The translations under genes and the position numbers were made by a program. A stretch of DNA of 42,112 bases, from the NCBI GenBank assembly GCA_002314855.1, contig DCHQ01000036.1, positions 1-42,112 on the forward strand, written 5' to 3'. Positions 1 through 9,430 of the stretch are shown here, in pieces; the stretch's first letter is position 1, and every line of letters begins with the position of its first letter. A model generated the notes under the pieces. That model saw only the letters and a list, made by a program, of their open reading frames with translations. It had not been told where the DNA came from and searched no databases. Source of the DNA: Lachnospiraceae bacterium UBA1748 (lineage in GTDB: Bacteria > Bacillota > Clostridia > Lachnospirales > Lachnospiraceae).

Positions 1-32
1 AAAAAAGGTCGAAGCAAATTTACTTCGACCTT
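1..32 (-). terminator. Rho-independent terminator closing the polysaccharide operon
   Basis: Read on the minus strand, an 8-bp perfect stem (GGTCGAAG at 7-14 against CTTCGACC at 23-30, extended by two A-U pairs) with an 8-nt loop is followed directly by a run of at least six U. It starts 19 bases after the stop codon of the last glycosyltransferase gene. The U-run reaches the window edge, so its full length is unknown. It marks the end of the long minus-strand gene series. Confidence 0.93.
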
Positions 33-50
33 CAGCTAATCATAATCTTA

Positions 51-1253
51 TTATAGCGACTCTATTATGCTAACAAAGTTGTTTTTATATGACTCTTCAT
101 TAAAATATGCCGCCCGTTCTTTAGCCTTTATTCCGTATGTTGTAATCCAATTCTCGTCCGCCAATCCATCTAGAATCTGCCCAGCCAGAGCCCTGTCTTC
201 TTCTGGAATATTCTCACTATCAAAATCTGGTTCCTCTGTTAATGCTGGAATCAGCCTTCCAAAGCTAGCCTCATAGCATCTTGATTTATCCGACACCTCA
301 TCCATATTGGCACTAAGTATCTCGGCTGGTCCACTCATGCAATTAGTCGCCATAACGGGTATTCCAAGTGCCATAGCTTCTACAAGAGCATTTGGAAATC
401 CTTCGTGAATAGATGACAATATGTACATATCCGCCATAGCAAGATATGGATATGGATTACTTTTTACTCCTGTAAATATAAGCTTATCAAGAACACCAAG
501 CTTATCAGCGAGTTCCTTGTACCTTTCAAAAGAGCCATCACCTATAAATACAAGCCTCGCATCCTCTCGCTCCCTAGCCACAATACTAAATGCCTTTATA
601 AGATGCCAAAAGCCCTTAAGGTCATCTTCCCTGGACATGGTTACAATATATTTATTATCCCCTTTTTGTGGCCTATCGTTTACATCTTCAACTGCAAGAC
701 TTTTTATTCTATCAAGATTATAGGGATTATATAAAACAGCTGTGTTACTATATCCAAATTTGCTTCGAACTTCCTCTTCAATCACCTTAGAACAGCATAC
801 TATCACGTCAGATTTTTTGCCAATTAAATCAATATAGCTTTCATCCTCCAGATCAGTATATCCTCGTAGTCCTGTCAGTACCCACTCGCCCACTCTGGAT
901 AACACATTTATTCTGCTGGCTGTTATTCCAAAACTGTAGGCATAATCTATACTCAGCTTTTTCTTATATTTTCTGACCTTAATCACACGCCTGAGTACAT
1001 TAATAACCTTCATCAGCTTATTATCTGTGGCCGGCACATCAATTGATATCACATTAAGTCCATTGATATCAAAAACAATGTCCTCACTCGAAAAAATAAG
1101 AATAGTAATATCATACTTATCTTTCAAAATTCTGGCAGTTTCCACACATACCTTTTCGAAACCGCCCTGATGAAGCATGGGTACTATAAGCATAAGCTTT
1201 TTCTTATTTGTACTATTACTTTTTTTTGCATCTAAAATATCTGTTTTACTCAT
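51..1253 (-). CDS. Glycosyltransferase family 4 (GT-B fold), last gene of the operon
   Basis: A retaining GT4-type glycosyltransferase of 400 residues, expected to act at the cytoplasmic membrane face and extend the lipid-linked glycan. An N-terminal Rossmann segment carries the acceptor-side GGFEK motif at residues 30-34. The C-terminal half has the nucleotide-sugar EX7E motif (E284 and E292, in EGFPNALVEAMALG), followed by the SGPAEIL segment common in capsule GT4 enzymes. I chose the ATG at 1253 over a longer frame beginning at 1295: AAGGG lies just upstream and the start overlaps the preceding gene by 8 bases, the usual arrangement here. Sugar donor and linkage cannot be read from sequence. 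Confidence 0.9.
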   Translation of the reverse strand: MSKTDILDAKKSNSTNKKKLMLIVPMLHQGGFEKVCVETARILKDKYDITILIFSSEDIVFDINGLNVISIDVPATDNKLMKVINVLRRVIKVRKYKKKLSIDYAYSFGITASRINVLSRVGEWVLTGLRGYTDLEDESYIDLIGKKSDVIVCCSKVIEEEVRSKFGYSNTAVLYNPYNLDRIKSLAVEDVNDRPQKGDNKYIVTMSREDDLKGFWHLIKAFSIVAREREDARLVFIGDGSFERYKELADKLGVLDKLIFTGVKSNPYPYLAMADMYILSSIHEGFPNALVEAMALGIPVMATNCMSGPAEILSANMDEVSDKSRCYEASFGRLIPALTEEPDFDSENIPEEDRALAGQILDGLADENWITTYGIKAKERAAYFNEESYKNNFVSIIESL

Positions 1254-2397
1254 TCTTTCCCTTGTCAAAATATTCAAGACCTTCTGGAATAACACCTGTT
1301 TTATAAAATTCTTCCATCATAGGAACCTGAAGTTCTATATCAAAGCCTGCTTTCTGAACCTCACTCAGTCTGGTTTCACGTTTTTGCGCCACCATACTAA
1401 GTGCTTCATCGGCCCAGTCAGATGCTTGATCCTCAAGGCTTTTAAACCTTACAATATCTGACAGACCAACTTCACTGGTAATATTAGTTGAAATAAGACA
1501 TGGGAGCCCTGAAGCTTGAGCTTCTACCACTGTACCTGGAAGCCCTTCATAGAAAGAAGGAAACAGCAATAAATCCATGGCATTCATATAATCTGCTACA
1601 TTGCTCCTTAGTCCAGCTAATATAACTTCATTCGAAATACCAAGTTCCCTGATTTTATTCTCTATTGCGCCGCGTAACTCTCCATCGCCCACAATAAGAA
1701 GTCTGGCATTACTATTCAGTTTTAAAATCTCAGCAAAAACCTCTAATAAAAACATATGATTTTTGGCATATCTAAAAGTACCAACATGTCCAATAACCAA
1801 GTTATCTTCTATACCAAGCTGACTTCTAAGCTGGCCTCGAATCTCTTTATTAAATAAATATTTGGATGCATTAATGGCATTAGGAATAATATGCACGCGG
1901 CCTGATTTACAAGCCTCGTTTCCATATACTGCCTGTCCTGCAAGACCTGAGCAGGTAAAGCAAAAATCAGTTCTATTTTTCAGTGGTCTTCTTATTATTT
2001 TAGTAATAATACCCTTAACAGAATGATCAACACCTGCGCTTCTAGCATGAGCAATAGTTAGTGGCACCCCTGCCTTCTTGGCTACAGGAAGATAAATGGC
2101 CGCTGTACTCGTCATATGTCCATGAATTGCTGCAAATTCCTTATGCTCCTTAAAAAAGTTGCTCCATGCCTTTTTATATGCAAAGTAATTGAATACCTTG
2201 AACCTTGGGATTCTGTATACACGTCCTCCCATTTCCTTAATTTCTTTTTCAAAGAAACATTCTTCTTTTTTATGTATGCAAAAATCAAATTGGACATGAT
2301 CACGATTCATTGCGCGATACATGTCCATTACACGGCTTTCTGCGCCACCTAGATTAAGATGTCCTAATACCTGTAATACCCTTATAGGTTCACTCAT
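1246..2397 (-). CDS. Glycosyltransferase family 4 (GT-B fold)
   Basis: A 383-residue GT4 enzyme. The GGAE motif at 17-20, close to the start, and the EX7E motif (E284/E292 in YEGLPGTVVEAQASG) are the standard acceptor-loop and donor-binding signatures. The family transfers sugars from nucleotide donors to undecaprenyl-linked acceptors in the cytoplasm. AGGAG precedes the ATG at good spacing. The gene sits between the deacetylase and the final GT4, so it probably adds a late sugar of the repeat unit. Exact specificity is unknown. Confidence 0.9.
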   Translation of the reverse strand: MSEPIRVLQVLGHLNLGGAESRVMDMYRAMNRDHVQFDFCIHKKEECFFEKEIKEMGGRVYRIPRFKVFNYFAYKKAWSNFFKEHKEFAAIHGHMTSTAAIYLPVAKKAGVPLTIAHARSAGVDHSVKGIITKIIRRPLKNRTDFCFTCSGLAGQAVYGNEACKSGRVHIIPNAINASKYLFNKEIRGQLRSQLGIEDNLVIGHVGTFRYAKNHMFLLEVFAEILKLNSNARLLIVGDGELRGAIENKIRELGISNEVILAGLRSNVADYMNAMDLLLFPSFYEGLPGTVVEAQASGLPCLISTNITSEVGLSDIVRFKSLEDQASDWADEALSMVAQKRETRLSEVQKAGFDIELQVPMMEEFYKTGVIPEGLEYFDKGKNE

Positions 2398-2406
2398 CGT
2401 TTTCTC

Positions 2407-3144
2407 CTAACGCATAATACTAACCAGAATTCTTTTTTCTGTGGCATATAAATAATCTTTTATATTTTTAAATATGCTTTCCTGACTGATGTCTTGCTCA
2501 AACCACTTGGAATAGCTCACAAAATAATCATTTTTACTAGAAAGAAGTTTCTCGAAGGAAGCAAAATCCTCTTCCTTCCAGTCATTAACATGAAGCACAA
2601 TAGTTGTCATGCCTGCGCCTTCGTTATACACCTTACCCTTACGAAATGCTATTGGCAGAAAAGCTATGCCTCCCTGGTAAAATGGCTTATATCCAAAACC
2701 ATCTGTCAAATATTTAAAGCCAAGTTCTCTTAATGCTTTTAACGTATTCTTATCAAAAGTATGACCTGGAGCCATAAAAATATCAGTAGATATACCAAGC
2801 GCATCCAGCTTTTCTTTTGCACTAGAGAGCTTATCTTTCTGAACTTCAAAAGGTACCCCTGCATATTCTGAAAAAAGATTAAGAGGGAAAATACCACCCT
2901 TTTTCGTGGTATACACATGGTTAGCCCCATGCATTGCAAGAACCGCACCTTTTCTTTGAAGACCCAGTATTATCTGGGCAAAATCCTCTCTTGGCTTCTC
3001 TACCACCAGCATTGGGTCCTGATTGTCTGGCACTATTCCAAGAAGAGGCCAGGCATCATATTTCTCCAAAAGCTCTATGGTTCTATTAAAATTACGCCAG
3101 TTCATATCAGGCGTAATATCATCCATACGAACAGTAACTTTCAT
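2407..3144 (-). CDS. DUF2334 polysaccharide deacetylase-like protein
   Basis: A 245-residue protein of the DUF2334 branch of the NodB-like carbohydrate esterase superfamily. Seen directly: RMDDI near the start (D8, D9), MHGANH at 71-76 (H72, H76) and a later APGHTF segment. These correspond to the Asp and His metal-ligand positions of the superfamily. No signal peptide or membrane segment is visible, so a cytosolic role on a lipid-linked or nucleotide-linked sugar is likelier than action on cell-wall polymer. The start codon overlaps the epimerase stop by one base (TAATG), so translation is probably coupled. N-deacetylation of a HexNAc is inferred from the family and neighbours. Confidence 0.78.
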   Translation of the reverse strand: MKVTVRMDDITPDMNWRNFNRTIELLEKYDAWPLLGIVPDNQDPMLVVEKPREDFAQIILGLQRKGAVLAMHGANHVYTTKKGGIFPLNLFSEYAGVPFEVQKDKLSSAKEKLDALGISTDIFMAPGHTFDKNTLKALRELGFKYLTDGFGYKPFYQGGIAFLPIAFRKGKVYNEGAGMTTIVLHVNDWKEEDFASFEKLLSSKNDYFVSYSKWFEQDISQESIFKNIKDYLYATEKRILVSIMR

Positions 3145-4121
3145 TATTTTAGGTGTTCCTTATACCAGTCAATAGCTAAAGCTATACCCTTTTCAAAATC
3201 ATAATCTGGATCATAGCCAAGAAGTTCCCTAGCCTTAGTTATATCCGCATTGGAATGCTTGATATCTCCTGCTCTGTCTGGTCCAAAATTAGGCTCCACA
3301 TCTTTGCCAAGAGCCTTGCAAAGTCCATAATAAATATCAATAAGGTATTCTCTTCCACCATATGCTACATTAAATGCCTGTCCAGCAGCCTCACTAGGAG
3401 CAAGACATGCACGCATATTAGCTTCAATAACATTGTCTATGTAAGTAAAATCTCTTGACTGCTTACCATCACCATTAATTGTAGGTACCTCGCCATCAAG
3501 AAGCTGTTTGATAAACTTAGGAATAACTGCTGCATAAGCACCATTAGGGTCCTGTCTACGTCCAAATACATTGAAATAGCGAAGGCCATAGGTATCAAGT
3601 CCATACAGCTTGGTGTAAAGCTTACCATACTCTTCGTCGACACGCTTTGTAAGTGCATATGGAGATAATAAGTTGCCTTCCTGTCCTTCCTTTTTAGGTA
3701 ATACAGGATGATCTCCATATACTGATGAGCTAGATGCATACACAAATTTCTTAACACCATTCTGTCTTGCAGCTTCCATCATATTAAGGGTACCCATAAT
3801 ATTATTCTGCTCATAGAATAATGGCATTTCAATACTTCTTGGAACTGATCCCCAGGCAGCCTGATTCATAACATAATCAACTCCCTCACATGCTTTCATA
3901 CATGTATCAAGATCCTTAATGTCACCCTTTATAAAAGTATAATTAGGTCTGTCCTGCAAAAGCTCAACATTCTCTATCTTTCCAGTAGAAAGATCATCAA
4001 GAGCTCTTACCTGATATCCCATATCTGTAAGAGCCTCACATATATTGGAACCAATAAAGCCTGCCGCACCTGTTACCAAAAATACACTTCCTTCAGGAAA
4101 TACTAAATCTCTGTATCCCAT
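3144..4121 (-). CDS. UDP-N-acetylglucosamine 4-epimerase, WbpP/TviC-like
   Basis: Extended short-chain dehydrogenase/reductase of 325 residues. The NAD-binding GAAGFIG motif is near residue 19, followed by SSSSVYGDHP and a YALTK catalytic YxxxK. The segments GSVPRSI, RYFNVFGRRQDPNGAYAAVI and INGDGKQSRDFTYI are those I associate with the WbpP group of UDP-GlcNAc/UDP-GalNAc(A) C4-epimerases rather than plain GalE. It directly follows a WbpO/TviB-type dehydrogenase, so the pair would make UDP-GalNAcA (dehydrogenation and epimerisation in either order). GAGGTGG precedes the ATG. UDP-glucuronate epimerase is the main alternative. Confidence 0.85.
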   Translation of the reverse strand: MGYRDLVFPEGSVFLVTGAAGFIGSNICEALTDMGYQVRALDDLSTGKIENVELLQDRPNYTFIKGDIKDLDTCMKACEGVDYVMNQAAWGSVPRSIEMPLFYEQNNIMGTLNMMEAARQNGVKKFVYASSSSVYGDHPVLPKKEGQEGNLLSPYALTKRVDEEYGKLYTKLYGLDTYGLRYFNVFGRRQDPNGAYAAVIPKFIKQLLDGEVPTINGDGKQSRDFTYIDNVIEANMRACLAPSEAAGQAFNVAYGGREYLIDIYYGLCKALGKDVEPNFGPDRAGDIKHSNADITKARELLGYDPDYDFEKGIALAIDWYKEHLK

Positions 4122-4159
4122 TTCGCCACCTCTGTCTCACAATATAATAAACGTAAAAA

Positions 4160-5476
4160 TTATAATCTCCAGTATAAATATCCAGCATTCTGATAAGCCT
4201 TCTTATCAAGAATACCCTTAAGATCAGTAAGAACCTTAACTGGATTAGAAGCCTTGTAAAGACCTGCAATATCATCCATAGAAAGCTTCTTGTACGAATC
4301 ATGAGCAACTGCAAGAATAACAGCGTCACAGTCCTTAATATCGCTGATAGGCACAAACTCTATACCATAAAGTCTCTTAGCCTCTGCAGCATCAGCATCA
4401 TCGTCTGTAACCATGGCTGTTATACCATATTCCTTAAGCTCGTTATAAATATCAATAATCTTGGTATTTCTTGTATCAGGACAGTTCTCCTTAAAGGTAA
4501 ATCCAAGGATTGCTACCTTGGCTGTCTTAACTGGTATATCTGCCTTAATAAGATTCTTAACAAGGTTCTCTGCCACATATTTACCCATATCATCGTTGAT
4601 ACGACGACCAGACAAAATGATCTGAGAATGATAACCGAGTTCCTCTGCCTTGTATGTAAGATAATATGGATCGACACCGATACAATGACCACCTACAAGA
4701 CCTGGCTGGAACTTAAGGAAATTCCACTTAGTTCCTGCTGCCTCAAGAACAGACTTGGTATCAATTCCCATCTTATTGAAAATAATAGAAAGCTCGTTCA
4801 TGAAAGCTATATTAATATCTCTCTGGGAATTTTCAATAACCTTGGCCGCCTCAGCAACCTTAATGCTTTCTGCACGGTACACGCCTGCTTCAACTACAAG
4901 CTCATATACATGAGCCACCTCATCAAGAGTTTCATCATCCATACCAGAAACAATCTTGGTGATAGTTTCAAGTCTATGAACCTTATCGCCTGGATTAATA
5001 CGCTCTGGAGAATAACCAATCTTAAAATCAACTCCGCACTTAAGTCCAGACTCTTTTTCAAGAATAGGTACACAAATATCTTCTGTTACACCTGGATATA
5101 CTGTGGACTCAAATACTACTATTGAACCCTTGGTAAGATTCTGACCAAGTATTCTACTGGCTCCCTCTACTGGAGTAAGATCAGGAGTATGGTCATCATT
5201 AACAGGTGTAGGAACTGCCACAATATGAAACTTAGCTTCACGAAGCTTTGTTGGATCAGCAGTGAATTCCACTGTTGTATTAGCTATAACTTCATTACCA
5301 ACTTCATTGGTTGGATCAATACCCGACTTATATAAATCAATTTTGGCACTATTTAAATCAAAACCTACAACCTTGATTTTTCTTGCAAAAGCAACAGCGA
5401 TAGGCATACCAACGTAGCCAAGACCTACTAATGATACTTTTTCCTCACCACTTACTATTTTCTCGTATAAACTCAT
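4160..5476 (-). CDS. UDP-HexNAc 6-dehydrogenase, WbpO/TviB-like
   Basis: A 438-residue nucleotide-sugar dehydrogenase that oxidises C6 of a UDP-HexNAc to the uronic acid with NAD. The N-terminal NAD-binding GLGYVG lies at 18-23. The catalytic cysteine (C265) sits in GGHCIGVDPYYL, followed by the C-terminal UDP-binding domain with GFTFKENCPDTRN. This form matches WbpO/TviB more than UDP-glucose dehydrogenase. The ATG at 5476 has GGAGG six bases upstream; an in-frame extension to 5521 has no such site and overlaps the preceding gene. A 38-base gap separates it from the epimerase gene it evidently works with. Confidence 0.9.
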   Translation of the reverse strand: MSLYEKIVSGEEKVSLVGLGYVGMPIAVAFARKIKVVGFDLNSAKIDLYKSGIDPTNEVGNEVIANTTVEFTADPTKLREAKFHIVAVPTPVNDDHTPDLTPVEGASRILGQNLTKGSIVVFESTVYPGVTEDICVPILEKESGLKCGVDFKIGYSPERINPGDKVHRLETITKIVSGMDDETLDEVAHVYELVVEAGVYRAESIKVAEAAKVIENSQRDINIAFMNELSIIFNKMGIDTKSVLEAAGTKWNFLKFQPGLVGGHCIGVDPYYLTYKAEELGYHSQIILSGRRINDDMGKYVAENLVKNLIKADIPVKTAKVAILGFTFKENCPDTRNTKIIDIYNELKEYGITAMVTDDDADAAEAKRLYGIEFVPISDIKDCDAVILAVAHDSYKKLSMDDIAGLYKASNPVKVLTDLKGILDKKAYQNAGYLYWRL

Positions 5477-5489
5477 ACCATGCCTCCAA

Positions 5490-6590
5490 TTATCTTTTGT
5501 TAATATATTCAGAGCTCTCACTCATATATGCTTCTACAACTATATTACGATCAAACATTTCTTCCATTCTTTTTCTGGCTGCCAGTCCCATTTGCTTTTT
5601 TTCTTCATAGGACATATCAAGAAACTTACGAACTGTTTCTATAAGACAAGCCGTATCCTTCATTGGAACAACAAAACCTGTAACTCCGTGCTCCACAGTC
5701 TCATAGCAGCCAGGATTATTAGTTGTTATAACCGGTCTTCCTGCAGATGAACTCTCTAAGCATACATTGCTCATACCCTCAGCATAAAACGATGGATGAA
5801 TGGTGCAGTGACTGATTTTCTGAAATGCCATCATATCATCCTGCATACCATGATATACTATGATACCTTCATCCGAATACTTTTGCAGCAAGTCCTGATA
5901 AGCTTCCTCGCAAAAACCTAGCACATGAAAAACTGTATTGGGATAATCCTTATGAATAGCTTTGGCAAGCTCCAGGTACTCATCTGCACCCTTTTCCTTC
6001 ATTATACGTGATACATAAAGGAAATGAACTTCACTATCATCCGGATATGGAAGTAACTCAAAATGCTCAAGGTTAACTCCTGAGCCAGGCAAAAGCCTGT
6101 GCTTCTTACCAACGATTCCGTGTTTTAAACAGTACTCTTCATTGGCCGAGTTCTGATAAAAGGTACATACCGAATGTTTTACTCCTATTCGATACATATT
6201 GTCATAAATAAGCTGAAACAGTCTGCTTCTTACTGCTCCACTTCCAAGTCCTGTTATATTGGCTATTTGCGGAATGTGAAGCTTACGAGCAGCCATACCA
6301 CCGTACACACTACACTTAATGGTATAGGTATATATGATATCAGGCTTAATCTCTTTAAAGAGCTTTATATATAATCTATATAGCTTATAGTCCGTGATAG
6401 GATTTGTTCCTCTTCTGTCTATTGGAGTAATGTACACCTTACAGCCCAGGTTTTCAAAGAACTCTTTATGAACAAGCTTAGGTATAAGGATATATACCTC
6501 ATGCCCATCCTGAATGAGTCTTTCCACTATCTCACGTCTAAAATTGTATATAACTAAATCACTATTGCCTAATAGTGCTACTCTACTCAT
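5490..6590 (-). CDS. Glycosyltransferase family 4, probably the second sugar after the adjacent initiating transferase
   Basis: A 366-residue GT4 enzyme. The N-terminus (ALLGNSDLVIYNFRRE) and NITGLGSG near 112 are typical of the PglA/CapM-like group. The EX7E motif falls at E271/E279 in AEGMSNVCLES. The ATG at 6590 has GGAG upstream and overlaps the sugar-phosphate transferase gene by 8 bases; a TTG 12 bases earlier is in frame but sits on that GGAG. Enzymes of this group commonly add the sugar next to the phosphosugar placed by a PglC-type transferase, and the position right after such a gene supports that here. This is inference. Confidence 0.87.
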   Translation of the reverse strand: MSRVALLGNSDLVIYNFRREIVERLIQDGHEVYILIPKLVHKEFFENLGCKVYITPIDRRGTNPITDYKLYRLYIKLFKEIKPDIIYTYTIKCSVYGGMAARKLHIPQIANITGLGSGAVRSRLFQLIYDNMYRIGVKHSVCTFYQNSANEEYCLKHGIVGKKHRLLPGSGVNLEHFELLPYPDDSEVHFLYVSRIMKEKGADEYLELAKAIHKDYPNTVFHVLGFCEEAYQDLLQKYSDEGIIVYHGMQDDMMAFQKISHCTIHPSFYAEGMSNVCLESSSAGRPVITTNNPGCYETVEHGVTGFVVPMKDTACLIETVRKFLDMSYEEKKQMGLAARKRMEEMFDRNIVVEAYMSESSEYINKR

Positions 6591-7941
6591 TGGAATCTCC
6601 AAAGCCCTCTGTGCTGGACTTCATAAACATAACCTTTATAGTCATAATAATAATACGAAAATCAAGAGCCAGTGAATAATTCTCAATATACATAAGGTCA
6701 AGTTTCAGCTTATCATAAGCTGATGTATTGTACTTGCCGTATACCTGTGCATAACCGGTAAGACCTCCTCTTACTCTGGTTCTGAATCTAAACTCTGGTA
6801 TCTCCTTTGTATACTTTTCTACATGCTCTACTCGCTCTGGTCTTGGTCCAACAAGACTCATATCTCCCTTTATTACATTAAGGAGCTGTGGAAGCTCATC
6901 TATACGAGTCTTTCTGATGAATCGTCCCACCTTCGTAATACGGTCATCATCATTAACAGCAGCCTGTGGACCCTTGGCCTCAGCATCTACTATCATGGAT
7001 CTAAATTTATAAATTGTGAACTCTCGATTATCAAGGGTCACTCTCTTTTGTGTAAAGAATACCGGTCCATGATCCTCAAGCTTAATAGCAATTGCTGTAA
7101 TAAGCATAAAAGGAGAAGCTATGATAAACATAATAACTGACATAATAATATCAAGAACTCGCTTAACCAGCTTCTGATCAAATGTCAGTCCTGCGTTTCG
7201 TGACATAAGAAGAGGCGTATCAAAAAGATGATGCTCTCTCGCACTTCTGATAAGTAAGTCTGATATCTTTGGAGTCTGATATACACGTACACCTTCGCCA
7301 TAGCAGTACTTTAGAAGGTCATTACGAAGTTCTGACGACACATCATAAATAATAATCGAATCATGAGCCTTAATACGTTCGCAGATTTTATCATAGCCAG
7401 CGTCGACCTTAAGTACCTCGCTAACCACATATTTATCCTTTCGCGTATTAACCTTATCAAGAAACATTCTTACGTTATCATTCTCATAAACCACAAGAAG
7501 ATCCCAGGCTGGAAAGAGCTTAAAATGCAGCCAATCGAAAAGCTGTACTACAATAATAGACACTATAATCTGAGCAACATTAAGTGCCAGGAACGCCAAA
7601 AGAATCTTGCCTATCTGGAACATAGAACCAATTACAAGAACTGACTCAACTATCATTACACAGTTGGCACAAAATACACCAAGAGCCTGCGACATAATGA
7701 CATTGAGTGGCGTAAAGAAACCTGTTTCAAAGCCGCCAAATATTTTAATAAACAGAAAAACAACCAACACATATACAGCTATCTCCATGAGATTACCTTT
7801 ACCTGTGAATGGTTTTTCATCCAAATTATTCAAATAATACATCCAAGCAAATCCAAAAAGACTGCATAAGCACCCAAGTGTTATACCTGTCTCGAAAAAT
7901 CGAAACACTCTTTTGAATTGTTCAAAGCCTTTATTGTTCAT
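6583..7941 (-). CDS. Undecaprenyl-phosphate sugar-1-phosphate transferase (polyprenol PGT), copy 2
   Basis: A 452-residue exopolysaccharide-type polyprenyl glycosylphosphotransferase, which starts repeat-unit assembly by moving a sugar-1-phosphate onto undecaprenyl phosphate. About four membrane helices fill residues 15-140. A Rossmann-like CoA-binding-type domain (145-245) follows, then a re-entrant hydrophobic helix (262-285) and the catalytic domain with KFRSM at 312-316, the DELPQ segment holding the Asp-Glu dyad at 348-352, and GPRPER at 365-370. It is clearly paralogous to the gene at 34632-35993. Its start overlaps the GT2 stop as TAATG, with AAGGA upstream. Substrate (UDP-Glc, Gal or HexNAc) cannot be told. 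Confidence 0.92.
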   Translation of the reverse strand: MNNKGFEQFKRVFRFFETGITLGCLCSLFGFAWMYYLNNLDEKPFTGKGNLMEIAVYVLVVFLFIKIFGGFETGFFTPLNVIMSQALGVFCANCVMIVESVLVIGSMFQIGKILLAFLALNVAQIIVSIIVVQLFDWLHFKLFPAWDLLVVYENDNVRMFLDKVNTRKDKYVVSEVLKVDAGYDKICERIKAHDSIIIYDVSSELRNDLLKYCYGEGVRVYQTPKISDLLIRSAREHHLFDTPLLMSRNAGLTFDQKLVKRVLDIIMSVIMFIIASPFMLITAIAIKLEDHGPVFFTQKRVTLDNREFTIYKFRSMIVDAEAKGPQAAVNDDDRITKVGRFIRKTRIDELPQLLNVIKGDMSLVGPRPERVEHVEKYTKEIPEFRFRTRVRGGLTGYAQVYGKYNTSAYDKLKLDLMYIENYSLALDFRIIIMTIKVMFMKSSTEGFGDSNE

Positions 7942-8888
7942 TAAAAGTCCTTATTATCCTTACCGTTATACCTTTCCCTAATAACATACTGAGGAGAGGC
8001 ATTCATACTAATATATATACGGCCCACATATTCACCTATAAGGCCAAGCATAATCATAATCATTCCACCAAAAAATACAAGTACACTCATAAGAGATGAG
8101 AAACCAAGTACTCTATCCGGAAGAATAATCTTCTGAATAATGACTATAATTCCATAAATAAAGCCTAGCATTGAGGCTATACACCCCATAACCGTAGCTA
8201 TACGAAGTGGCTTCACCGAAAATGAAGTAAATCCATTCATCCAAAGGCCCAAAAGCTTCTTGAGCGTATATCCGGAATTACCAACCTCACGGCTTCTGTG
8301 ATCCACATCAACGTTAACAATATTTCTGGTTGAACGAAGCACCAGACCAATAACATATGGATAGGAATTCTCATAACGAATCATATCATCTACTACGAAA
8401 CGCTTGGTAGCAAAATAGCTTGAAACATATAATTCCTTAGGTTTATCAAGCATGAATCTTGCCATTTCTTCATTCACATAGCTTCCGAAGTTTCTAAATA
8501 AAGAATGCTTCTTATGACTATATCTTGCATAAGCCACATCAGCTCCGTCTTCCAGTGCTTTAATTAATTTAACGCATTCCATCGGCGGTGTCTGACCATC
8601 ATCATCAAGACATATAACAATATCACCCTTTGATTCACGAAGTCCCGCCATAAGAGCGCTATGCTGTCCAAAATTTCTTGCAAAATCTATTCCAGTGATA
8701 AAACTGTATTTATCACAAAGTGACTTAATAACACTCATCGTATTATCAGGAGAGCAGTCATTAACCAGAATTATTTCATGGTCATAACCTTCCATTATTT
8801 CCTGACATACACTATTTATTTCTTCAACAACTCCCTCTATAGTCTGCTCTGACCTGTAACAAGGGATTACAAAACTTATTAACTTCAT
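7941..8888 (-). CDS. GtrB/ArnC-like membrane glycosyltransferase (GT2)
   Basis: A 315-residue GT2 enzyme of the dolichol-phosphate-mannose-synthase-like group, which loads a sugar onto undecaprenyl phosphate. The GT-A domain has ND at 43-44, GIDFARNFGQHSALMAG at about 66-82 and the metal-binding DDD at 95-97. Two C-terminal membrane helices (about 228-252 and 262-290) are typical of GtrB. A GtrA gene (13615-14043), a GtrA domain (14912-16861) and two GT-C-like membrane proteins lie just upstream, suggesting a side-branch system. GGAG precedes the TAATG-overlapped start. Confidence 0.9.
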   Translation of the reverse strand: MKLISFVIPCYRSEQTIEGVVEEINSVCQEIMEGYDHEIILVNDCSPDNTMSVIKSLCDKYSFITGIDFARNFGQHSALMAGLRESKGDIVICLDDDGQTPPMECVKLIKALEDGADVAYARYSHKKHSLFRNFGSYVNEEMARFMLDKPKELYVSSYFATKRFVVDDMIRYENSYPYVIGLVLRSTRNIVNVDVDHRSREVGNSGYTLKKLLGLWMNGFTSFSVKPLRIATVMGCIASMLGFIYGIIVIIQKIILPDRVLGFSSLMSVLVFFGGMIMIMLGLIGEYVGRIYISMNASPQYVIRERYNGKDNKDF

Positions 8889-9430
8889 TAATTAACTCCA
8901 ACGAGCTTCATAAAAATAACTGTATGCTCTTCGCCTTCTATATCAGCTACAAAGCTCTTATCCTCCATAACAGAAAAACCAAACTTATTATAATTGGTAA
9001 TCGCTGCTTTATTATCAGAAAGAACTCTTAATATAATGTTTTTCATTTTCATTTCGGTAAATGCGTAATCGAGTGCCAGCTTCTGAGCTTCATAGCCATA
9101 GCCTTTGCCAAGTTCGCTCTCTTCTCCAATGAATATGCCAAATTCTGCAGTATGAGAAGCCTGATCTATATCCTTAAAATAGACACTTCCAATCTCTTTA
9201 CCGCTATCTTTTATAGTTATAATAAACTGTTCAACAAGGCCTGCTTCTACCTTTGTCTTTATCCAGTTCTCATGTACTTCTTTCGTAAGCGGCGAACGAA
9301 TAATAAAATAACTCATAACAATAGGGCTATTGCGCCATCTCACGATATTATCTGTATCGTCAATATTCATTCGACGAAGTATGATATTGTCACCTGTTCT
9401 AATTATCTCCGCCATATCTGTTTTTATCAC
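8888..9430 (-). CDS. GNAT N-acetyltransferase, RimJ/RimL or PseH-like
   Basis: A 180-residue single-domain GNAT. The layout ILRRMNIDDTDNIVRWRNS, EFGIFIGEESELGKGYGYE (acetyl-CoA loop near 107-113) and a closing NYNKFGF motif is that of RimJ/RimL-type enzymes, including the PseH and amino-sugar acetyltransferase groups. The IVRWRN and FGIF segments recall PseH, so it may be the missing PseH. Alternatively it may acetylate the product of the WecE-like aminotransferase four genes upstream. The GTG at 9430 overlaps the stop of the preceding gene by 4 bases; an ATG at 9415 is possible, and neither has a good ribosome site. Confidence 0.8.
   Translation of the reverse strand: MIKTDMAEIIRTGDNIILRRMNIDDTDNIVRWRNSPIVMSYFIIRSPLTKEVHENWIKTKVEAGLVEQFIITIKDSGKEIGSVYFKDIDQASHTAEFGIFIGEESELGKGYGYEAQKLALDYAFTEMKMKNIILRVLSDNKAAITNYNKFGFSVMEDKSFVADIEGEEHTVIFMKLVGVN

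Noticed and set aside
1254..1295. N-terminal extension of the last GT4 gene
   Set aside because: It would overlap the upstream gene by 50 bases, and the ATG at 1253 has a ribosome site.
4301..5125. A 274-codon open frame on the plus strand
   Set aside because: It is antisense to the WbpO-like dehydrogenase, whose motifs are intact, and its translation has no recognisable domain and a biased, low-complexity look.
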